A stretch of 32,584 bases of DNA from contig CAYLMM010000032.1 of the NCBI GenBank assembly GCA_964384825.1, positions 1 to 32,584 of the forward strand, in the 5' to 3' direction. The notes under the pieces were generated by a model, which was not told the origin of the DNA, searched no databases, and saw only the letters and a list, made by a program, of their open reading frames with translations. Position 1 is the first letter of the stretch. Every line of letters begins with the position of its first letter. Positions 24,423-31,248 of the stretch are shown in pieces. The stretch is from CAYLMM01 sp964384825. Lineage in GTDB: Bacteria; Krumholzibacteriota; Krumholzibacteriia; LZORAL124-64-63. The translations under genes and the position numbers were made by a program.

Positions 24423-27400
24423 CGCCGAAAAGAACCTCGAGAAGCTGCTCACGTCGCTGCAGGAGCGGGCGAAGGAGCTGAACTGCCTCTACGAGGTCGA
24501 GGCGCTCTGCAACCGTCCCAAGCTGGGGCTGGCCGAGGTCTGCCGCCGGGTGGCCCGGGTCCTGCCGACCGGCTGGCAGTACCCGGACGTCTGCCAGGGC
24601 GAGGTGGTCTACGAGGGCTACGTCTACCGGTCGCCCGGCTACGTGCCGTCCCCCTGGGTTCTCAGCGCCCCGATCGAGGTGCGGGACCGCGTGGTCGGCG
24701 CGGTGACCGTCTCCTACCGCGAGGAGCGCCCCGAGGCCGACCAGGGCCCCTTCCTGAAGGAGGAGGTGCAGCTGATCGAGACGGTGGCCGAGCGTCTGTC
24801 TCACTTCATACTCTTCCAGCTTCTCAGCGATATCCGCGAGGATTGGCAGGAGGCCAGCTCGCCGGCCGAGGCGGGGTCGGCTCCGGCATGGGAAGCTCCC
24901 CTGCACATGCTGCGCGACTCCGACCGGCAGCTCTACCTGAGGATCGCGCGCAAGATCCTCAACCAGCTTTCCCTGTCCGGCGTCGCCGAGGCCCAGCGGA
25001 TGCTGGCGCAGGTCGATTCCCTCGGCGACGAGGATATCGGGTTCTCGGCCGAGGCCAACATACCCGGTCTCCGCAGGGTGCCCGACGAGACCGCCCTGCT
25101 GTCGGACGAACCATTCGTGCTGGCCTCGCGCCACATGCGCGATTCCGAGATCCTGCGGCGCGTCCAGCAATGGATGCAGGAGGACCGGGCCGGTTTCTTC
25201 CTCAAGGTGGCCGACAACCCCCGCTCGTCGCTGCACGAGATCGCCGTGGCGCTGCGCCGCTACCACCACATGAGCCATGACAAGGCCGGCCTCGCCCAGT
25301 CGACCCGCGACGGGCTGCGCGTCTCGTTGATCCGCCGCTTCCTGACCGAGCAGCTCGACTACATCAAGGTGGCCAAGCAGTTCTTCGAGATCTCCGACTT
25401 CATCGGCCTGCTCGACCGGATGATCCTGCCGGCCGAGAGCCACGGCCGCCTGGGCGGGAAGGGGTCGGGGCTGCTGCTGGCGCAGCGCATCCTCGAATCC
25501 AGGCCGGATCCCACGCGTCCGGTGGGGGAGGTGAAGGTTCCGCGCACCTGGTACGTGGCATCCGACGGCCTGCTGGACTTCATCTCGCACAACGATCTCG
25601 AAGAGGTCCTCGAGCAGAAGTACAAGGACATCGAGCAGGTCCGGCAGGAGTATCCCAACATCATCCAGCTGTTCAAGAACTCGGCGTTCCCCGACGAGCT
25701 GGTCAACGGGCTGTCGGTGGCCCTGGACGAATTCGGCGAAGTGCCCCTGATCGTGCGCAGTTCCAGCCTGCTGGAGGATCGCTTCAGCACGGCGTTCTCC
25801 GGCAAGTACAAGAGCCTGTTCCTGGCCAACTGCGGCACCAAGAGCGAACGGCTCGACGCGCTGATCGACGCCATCGCCGAGATCTACGCCTCGGTGGTCG
25901 GACCAGATCCCATCGAATACCGCCGCAGCCGCGGCCTGCTCGATTTCAGCGAGGAGATGGGGATCCTGATCCAGGAGGTGGTCGGTCGCCGGGTAGGGCG
26001 CTACTTCCTGCCGGCGTTCGCGGGGGTCGCCTTCAGCCGCAACGAGTTCCGCTGGTCGGCGCGCATCGATCGCGAGGACGGCCTGGTGCGGCTGGTGCCG
26101 GGTCTCGGCACCCGTGCGGTCGACCGCACCAGCGACGACTATCCCACCCTGGTGGTGCCGGGCAAGCCGAACCTGCGGGTCAACGTGGCGGTCGACGAGA
26201 TCATCCGCTACGCGCCCAAGAAGGTCGATGCGATCAATCTCGAGCAGAACACCTTCGAGACGGTGGCGGTCGCCGATCTGGTCCGCGAGTTCGGCGCCGA
26301 GATGCCCGGCTTCACCGGCGTCTTCTCCCGGCTCGACGGCGAGATCCTGAAGAAGCCCGTTCCGATGCTGATGGACCAGGAAAAGGACGAGTTCGTCGTC
26401 ACCTTCGACTCGGTCTTCCGCGAGACGCCGTTCCTGAACCAGATGGCCAACATCCTGTCCCTGCTCGAGGAGCATCTGGGCACGCCGGTCGACGTGGAGT
26501 TCGTCCACGACGGCGAGGATTTCCACCTGGTGCAGTGCCGCCCCCAGAGCTACGCGCAGGACGAGATGTCGGCGCCCATTCCCAAGGACGTGGCGCAGGA
26601 GAACATCCTGTTCAACGCGCGCCGGCACGTGTCCAACGGCTGGCTGCCCGACATCACCCATCTGGTGTACGTCGATCCGCAGAAGTACGGGGAGCTGGGC
26701 AGCCGCAACGAGCTGGTGGCGGTCGCCCGGGCGGTGGGCAAGCTGAACAAGCTGCTCCCGAAGCGGCAGTTCCTGCTGATGGGGCCCGGACGATGGGGGA
26801 GCCGCGGCGATATCAAGCTGGGCGTGGGCGTGACCTACGCCGACATCAGCAACACGGCAATGCTGGTCGAGATCGCCCGCCGCAAGGGGAACTACGTGCC
26901 CGACCTGTCGTTCGGCACGCATTTCTTCCAGGACCTCGTCGAATCGCGCATCCGCTACCTGCCGCTCTATCCGGACCAGGACGGCATCGTCTTCAACGAG
27001 GGGTTCCTGCTGAAGGCCCGCAACCTGCTGCCCGAGCTGCTGCCCGATTTCGCGGATCTGGCCGACACGGTGCGGGTGATCGACGTGACCGCCGAGACCG
27101 ACGGCCGCATCCTGAAGGTGCTGATGAACGCCGACCTGGACGAGGCTCTGGCGCTGATGACCGAGCCCGGCTCGCGCCCGGCCGCGGCGGCGGAGGTCTC
27201 CGAGCAGGCCCGGCGGCGGGGCGAGGAATTCTGGCGCTGGCGGCTGCAGGTCGCCGAGAAGGTCGCCGCGGCGATGGATCCGAAGCGGTTCGGCGTGGAG
27301 AAGGTCTACGTTTTCGGCAGCACCAAGAACGCCACGGCGGGCCCTTCGTCGGACATCGACCTGCTGGTGCATTTCCGGGGCGACGAGCGGCAACGCCATG

Positions 27401-27630
27401 AACTGGAGACCTGGCTGGAGGGATGGAGCCTGTGCCTGGCCGAGATGAACTACCTGCGCACGGGCTACGCGTCGGGCGGACTGCTCGACGCCCACATCAT
27501 CACCGACCGCGACATCGCCGAGCGGAGCAGCTGGGCGGTGAAGATCGGCGCGGTGACCGACCCGGCGCGCGAGCTGCCCCTGGGCGGCAACCACGCCGGC
27601 GGCGGCGACGCGGGGCCCCGGGAGGCCTGA
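24415..27630 (+). CDS. GAF-like, PPDK_N ATP-grasp and nucleotidyltransferase fusion protein
   Basis: The 1071-residue protein starts with a coiled segment and GAF-like sensor (about 1-140; RAKELNCLYEVEALC is a lead-in common before GAF domains in signalling proteins). A helical region follows (about 165-335). The ATP-grasp domain (about 340-715) has K349 (GRLGGKGSGL), R448 (LIVRSSSLLEDR), ILIQEVVG and VQCRPQ. The shared C-terminal module has GPGRWGSRGDIKLGV (790-804) and SFGTHFFQDL (832-841). A polymerase-beta-type nucleotidyltransferase is fused at the end (about 945-1055) with the GSx10DxD signature: G968/S969, D980, D982. No phosphohistidine or PEP domain is present. The start overlaps the previous gene by 8 bases, so it belongs to the same operon. 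It is closest to the minus-strand protein at 27652. Target and activity are unknown. Confidence 0.88.
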   Translation: MPDAEKNLEKLLTSLQERAKELNCLYEVEALCNRPKLGLAEVCRRVARVLPTGWQYPDVCQGEVVYEGYVYRSPGYVPSPWVLSAPIEVRDRVVGAVTVSYREERPEADQGPFLKEEVQLIETVAERLSHFILFQLLSDIREDWQEASSPAEAGSAPAWEAPLHMLRDSDRQLYLRIARKILNQLSLSGVAEAQRMLAQVDSLGDEDIGFSAEANIPGLRRVPDETALLSDEPFVLASRHMRDSEILRRVQQWMQEDRAGFFLKVADNPRSSLHEIAVALRRYHHMSHDKAGLAQSTRDGLRVSLIRRFLTEQLDYIKVAKQFFEISDFIGLLDRMILPAESHGRLGGKGSGLLLAQRILESRPDPTRPVGEVKVPRTWYVASDGLLDFISHNDLEEVLEQKYKDIEQVRQEYPNIIQLFKNSAFPDELVNGLSVALDEFGEVPLIVRSSSLLEDRFSTAFSGKYKSLFLANCGTKSERLDALIDAIAEIYASVVGPDPIEYRRSRGLLDFSEEMGILIQEVVGRRVGRYFLPAFAGVAFSRNEFRWSARIDREDGLVRLVPGLGTRAVDRTSDDYPTLVVPGKPNLRVNVAVDEIIRYAPKKVDAINLEQNTFETVAVADLVREFGAEMPGFTGVFSRLDGEILKKPVPMLMDQEKDEFVVTFDSVFRETPFLNQMANILSLLEEHLGTPVDVEFVHDGEDFHLVQCRPQSYAQDEMSAPIPKDVAQENILFNARRHVSNGWLPDITHLVYVDPQKYGELGSRNELVAVARAVGKLNKLLPKRQFLLMGPGRWGSRGDIKLGVGVTYADISNTAMLVEIARRKGNYVPDLSFGTHFFQDLVESRIRYLPLYPDQDGIVFNEGFLLKARNLLPELLPDFADLADTVRVIDVTAETDGRILKVLMNADLDEALALMTEPGSRPAAAAEVSEQARRRGEEFWRWRLQVAEKVAAAMDPKRFGVEKVYVFGSTKNATAGPSSDIDLLVHFRGDERQRHELETWLEGWSLCLAEMNYLRTGYASGGLLDAHIITDRDIAERSSWAVKIGAVTDPARELPLGGNHAGGGDAGPREA

Positions 27631-27651
27631 GCGGTTCGCGGTAGGGGGCGG

Positions 27652-29991
27652 CTAGGAGCGATCCGTCCCCGGCGGCAGCCAGGCCAGGGCCTGCTGCGAT
27701 TCGCCGTCCATGTCCACGTTGAGCAATGCGCCGCCGGCGACCGTCGGCACGTGCACCACCCGCACCACGTCCCCGTATTCGGCCGCCGCGTCCGGCAGCA
27801 GCGTCTCCAGGGCGTTCGGCGATTCGTTCAGGAAGGTCTCGTTGAACAGCGCGCCCGGCTCGTCGGGGAACAGGGCCAGGTACCGGATGTCCGACTCCAC
27901 CAGATCCTGGAAGAAGTGGCTGCCGTACGAGACCTCCGGCAGGAAGTCGTCGCGGCGGCGGGCGATCTCGATCAGCATGGCCGTGTTGTTGATGTCCGAG
28001 TAGCTGATCCTCACGCCCAGCTTCAGGTCCTTGCTGCCCCAGCGTCCCGGCCCCATCAGGATGAACCTGCGTCCGGCCAGAGCCTGGTTGAGACGGTGGA
28101 CGATCCTGCCCACGCCGCGGCGCGACGCCGGGCTCTCCACCCGGTCGTAGTCCCGCGGGTCGATCAGCACCACGTACTCGATGTCGTGGACCGAGGCGGC
28201 GGCCACGTCGCGGTCGGCGCTGAAGATCTTCCTCTGCGGCGGCACGCCGGTGGGCAGGGAGACCGGCGCGGTCTTGCGGGGCATCGCCTGGGGCCGGCAC
28301 TGCAGCAGGTGGAAGGTCTTGCCGTCGAAGGCGAACTCGATGTCCACCGGGCAGCCGTAGGCCTTCTCCAGGGCCTGCAGCGCCCAGCGCAGGAAGCCGG
28401 GATAGGACGACGACTGGGCGAAGCGGTCGAAGGTCACCACCGTGTCCCGCGGATCGGCCGGCATGTGGTCGCCGAGCTGGGGGCGCAGGTAGCCGTTCTC
28501 CATCACCGAGAAGACCAGGTTCATCCCGTCCATCCGCGGCCGCATCGCCAGCAGTTCCTCGACCGGCACCGACGCGAAGGTGTTCTTCTCGATGTCGATG
28601 ACATCGACCTTCTTCTGCGAGGCCCGCATCACCTCTTCGGGCGTCGACTCGGCCCGCATCGCGGGCAGGCCCAGGGCGATCATCCGCGGGAAATCGCTCG
28701 CGACGCGGTCCACCGCCCGGGTGCCGAGTCCGAACACGACGCGGGCCAGGCCGTCCTCGGGCCGGACCCTCGTGTTGCGCCGGTAGGGATTGTGCGAGAA
28801 GCCGACGCCCGCCCACACCGGCAGGAAGTAGCGGCCCACCCTGGTGCCGACGAGCTTCTGGATCATCACCGCCATGTTCTCGTTGTAGTCCAGCAGGTCG
28901 TGGCGGAGGCGGTAGCTGATCGGATCGGGGTGCAGCGAGCTGGCGTAGACCTCGGCGATCGCCCCGAGCAGCTCGTCCAGCCTCTCCTCGGGCGTGCCCT
29001 GGTTCGAGACGAAGACCGACCGGTACTTGCCGGCGAACGCGGTCTCGAAGCGGTCCTCGAGCAGGCTCGAGCTGCGCACGATCAGGGGATGGTTGCCGGC
29101 GCGGCTCAGCACGTCGCGGATCTTCTCGACGATGTTGTCGGGAAAATCGGCGTTCTTGAAGAGATCCAGGATCATCGGGTACTCGTTGCGGATCTCGTCG
29201 ATGCTCTTGTACTTGTGGTCCTGCAGATGGTGCAGGCCGTTGTGCTGCAGGAAGCGTTCGATGACGTCCGAGCGCAGGTAGAAGGTCTCGGGCGTGGTGA
29301 ACTCCACCTTCGGCGCGCGGGGATCGGCCGCGGCGGTCGCGGCCAGGATGCGCGCGCCGAGCAGCATCCCGCCGGCCTTGCCGCCGATCACGCCCGCCCC
29401 CGAATCGTCCGCGATGATCCTGTCGACCAGATCGTCGAAGTCCCGGATCCGCAGGTAGCGCTTGGCGACCCCGATGTAGCGCAGCTGGTCGGAGATGAAG
29501 CTGCGGATCAGGGCCACCCGTGCGGCCATCGACTCGTTCTCCGACAGGCGCGTCTGTCCCTTCGGCAGCCGACAGAAGCTCTTCACCTTCTCCGCGAGCA
29601 GGCTGAACGACACGGCCGAGAGATTGGCCACCTCCTCGAGGGTCTGCGCCTCTTCCCGCTTGCGGGTGATGTTCACCAGGTCGTCCAGCTCTTCGCGCGG
29701 GATATGCTGAGCCGCGTAGTCCAGGGTCAGCTCGTTGATCGTCCGGCGCTCTTCCTTGTCCCAGCGTCGGACCTGCTGGACGTTGTCGTCGCGGTCGTCG
29801 TCGTGGTCGCGGGCCGCCAGCTTGCAGCGCCGCCGCGCCTCGGCGTGGATCTCGTCCAGCGTGATGATGCCCCGGCTGTGCAGGGCGATCAGCAGAGCCT
29901 GGTTGATGCGCGACCGCAGGGGGGAATACCGGTCGAGCAGGCTCTCGATGTAGGCGCGATCCGCGGCGATCCGGGAATCCTGACTCGTCAT
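27652..29991 (-). CDS. PPDK_N ATP-grasp protein with helical N-terminus and shared C-terminal module
   Basis: The 779-residue protein has an all-helical, charged N-terminal region (about 1-190, including DHDDDRDDN). The ATP-grasp domain (about 195-570) has K205 (VIGGKAGGML), R306 (LIVRSSSLLEDR), MAVMIQKLVG, VDIEFAFDG and LQCRPQ. The C-terminal module has GPGRWGSKDLKLGV (647-660) and SYGSHFFQDL (688-697). It is a paralogue of the ATP-grasp part of the protein at 24415 (compare YKSIDEIRNEYP with YKDIEQVRQEYP) but has no GAF or nucleotidyltransferase domain. The phosphohistidine and PEP domains are missing. The start at 29991 has GGAG upstream; the frame extends further as Arg/Thr-rich residues. 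It is convergent with the operon (21-base gap) and lies 94 bases after the metallophosphoesterase gene. Confidence 0.86.
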   Translation of the reverse strand: MTSQDSRIAADRAYIESLLDRYSPLRSRINQALLIALHSRGIITLDEIHAEARRRCKLAARDHDDDRDDNVQQVRRWDKEERRTINELTLDYAAQHIPREELDDLVNITRKREEAQTLEEVANLSAVSFSLLAEKVKSFCRLPKGQTRLSENESMAARVALIRSFISDQLRYIGVAKRYLRIRDFDDLVDRIIADDSGAGVIGGKAGGMLLGARILAATAAADPRAPKVEFTTPETFYLRSDVIERFLQHNGLHHLQDHKYKSIDEIRNEYPMILDLFKNADFPDNIVEKIRDVLSRAGNHPLIVRSSSLLEDRFETAFAGKYRSVFVSNQGTPEERLDELLGAIAEVYASSLHPDPISYRLRHDLLDYNENMAVMIQKLVGTRVGRYFLPVWAGVGFSHNPYRRNTRVRPEDGLARVVFGLGTRAVDRVASDFPRMIALGLPAMRAESTPEEVMRASQKKVDVIDIEKNTFASVPVEELLAMRPRMDGMNLVFSVMENGYLRPQLGDHMPADPRDTVVTFDRFAQSSSYPGFLRWALQALEKAYGCPVDIEFAFDGKTFHLLQCRPQAMPRKTAPVSLPTGVPPQRKIFSADRDVAAASVHDIEYVVLIDPRDYDRVESPASRRGVGRIVHRLNQALAGRRFILMGPGRWGSKDLKLGVRISYSDINNTAMLIEIARRRDDFLPEVSYGSHFFQDLVESDIRYLALFPDEPGALFNETFLNESPNALETLLPDAAAEYGDVVRVVHVPTVAGGALLNVDMDGESQQALAWLPPGTDRS

Positions 29992-30085
29992 GCGTCGTCT
30001 CCGGTCATGCGATGTAGGCGTTCGTTCGGCGGTTTCATGGGTAATCACCGCGATGCGATTCGGCAAGCACGGCCTGGCTTCCCGT

Positions 30086-30946
30086 TCAGGCCAGCTCCCG
30101 CGTGGCCGCGTCCGGATCCAGCGGATCGAAACGCACCAGGGCCAGTTCGGGGCCGTCGTGGGCCGCCGAGATCATCACCGTCGGTCCCAGCTTATCCTTC
30201 CAGACCCCGGTCAGTCTGGCCGATTCGTGCACGTGTCCATGCAGCGTCAACCGGGGCCGCCGCGTCTCGATGAAGCGGCGCACGGCGATGCTGCCGACGT
30301 GCACGTCCAGCGGCGCGTGGTCGATCATCCTGCCGTCCAGCGCGGCTCGGTCCAGTCCGGTGCGGTAGGGCGGCGTGTGGAAGAGGAAGATGTCGCTTTC
30401 GACGGACTCGTCGCCGGCCAGGGAATCCAGGTCTTCGGCGATGGTGGCGTAGCGGACGCGCCGCGCTTCGACCGCGACGGTGCGGCGGCCCTCTTCGGGC
30501 GAGACGCAGCCCGGATCCACGAAGCGCGAGACGTCGTAGCGCTCCCAGTCCTTCAGCAGGAAGGGGGTGGGAGGGACGTAGGCGTAGCCGAAGACGCGGG
30601 GGCCGTGCGTCTCGACCCGGCGGCCGTGGATCTCGTCCCACAGGCCGCCCGCGCCGGCGGCGCGCAGCTCGTCGAGCGCGCTGCGCGGATCGTCGTTCCC
30701 TTCGATCAAAAGCACCCGGGGGTAATCGGCGCCGAGTTCGTCGCGCAGCCGCGAGAAGCCCGCCGCCATCACGTCTTCGAGAAAATCGCCCTGCGGCGCG
30801 TCGGAGTTCCGCAGACGGGCCAGGGCGTGGGGAAGGAGGTCGCCGCCGAGCAGCACGACGTCCGGTCTCTCCGCGGCGACACGGCGCCACAGCGCTTCGT
30901 AGCGCTCGGCCCTGCCGTGCAGATCGGATGCGAAGAACCAGAGCAT
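30086..30946 (-). CDS. Calcineurin-like metallophosphoesterase
   Basis: The 286-residue protein has the full two-metal phosphoesterase motif set: D8 and H10 (SDLHGR), D36 (GGDLLP), N84 (EGNDDP, where GND replaces the common GNH), H190 (LFHTPPY) and H238/H240 (LHGHVHES). The family hydrolyses phosphomonoesters or diesters, including nucleotides. The substrate is not indicated. The Asp in place of the motif III His suggests a subfamily with altered leaving-group protonation. AAGGAAGG precedes the ATG at 30946. It is followed by the minus-strand ATP-grasp gene 94 bases downstream, so the two may be co-transcribed. This makes a reaction opposing the ATP-grasp proteins conceivable, as inference. 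Confidence 0.92.
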   Translation of the reverse strand: MLWFFASDLHGRAERYEALWRRVAAERPDVVLLGGDLLPHALARLRNSDAPQGDFLEDVMAAGFSRLRDELGADYPRVLLIEGNDDPRSALDELRAAGAGGLWDEIHGRRVETHGPRVFGYAYVPPTPFLLKDWERYDVSRFVDPGCVSPEEGRRTVAVEARRVRYATIAEDLDSLAGDESVESDIFLFHTPPYRTGLDRAALDGRMIDHAPLDVHVGSIAVRRFIETRRPRLTLHGHVHESARLTGVWKDKLGPTVMISAAHDGPELALVRFDPLDPDAATRELA

Positions 30947-31092
30947 CGGACGCCTTCCTTTTCGGATCGGTAGGGTGCGGACGATCGGTCGGCGCAGCTT
31001 CCATCTTAACGGCGGGCCGGATTTCGATCACCTGGAATCGGCCCGGCGCAAGAGAATACCCACTTGGTAGCTGTCAAATAAATAACACAATC

Positions 31093-31108
31093 CGATAATT
31101 AATTATCG
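31093..31108. promoter_or_regulatory. Perfect 16-bp palindrome, candidate operator
   Basis: CGATAATTAATTATCG is self-complementary over all 16 bases. It sits 26 bases upstream of the candidate gdhA -35 box, a position typical for an activator or repressor dimer. Confidence 0.5.
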
Positions 31109-31134
31109 ATCAATCTGCGAATCAATAAAATGGC

Positions 31135-31163
31135 TTGATTTCGCAGTTTAGGTTCGGCACAAT
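31135..31163 (+). promoter_or_regulatory. gdhA promoter candidate
   Basis: TTGATT (31135-31140) and CACAAT (31158-31163) have a 17-base spacer. The predicted leader is about 80 bases. The -35 box is one arm of an inverted repeat with AATCAA at 31121-31126, so a bound regulator would compete with RNA polymerase. Confidence 0.5.
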
Positions 31164-31248
31164 CATTTTCTTAGTGAATCGCCTCCGGCCTCTCCCGGTA
31201 TATGAGGCAACGAGGATGACTGGATCCATCAATCAAGGAGACTGAATC

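Larger units (their letters stand above)
30947..31248. other. Divergent intergenic region with AT-rich island
   Basis: This 302-base spacer between the phosphoesterase and gdhA genes contains no gene. Its part from about 31060 to 31165 is strikingly AT-rich against the GC-rich surroundings. It holds a 16-bp palindrome (31093-31108), an inverted repeat around 31117-31143 (GCGAATCAA against TTGATTTCGC) and a promoter candidate. A lone TTGACA reads on the minus strand at 31077-31072, without a well-spaced -10. Confidence 0.6.

Noticed and set aside
24238..27594. Antisense open frame of about 1118 codons opposite the GAF/ATP-grasp/nucleotidyltransferase gene
   Set aside because: Same compositional shadow effect; no ribosome site or recognisable motif.
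27631..27651. Terminator between the convergent ATP-grasp genes
   Set aside because: The 21 bases show no stem-loop or T-run, so no terminator can be claimed.
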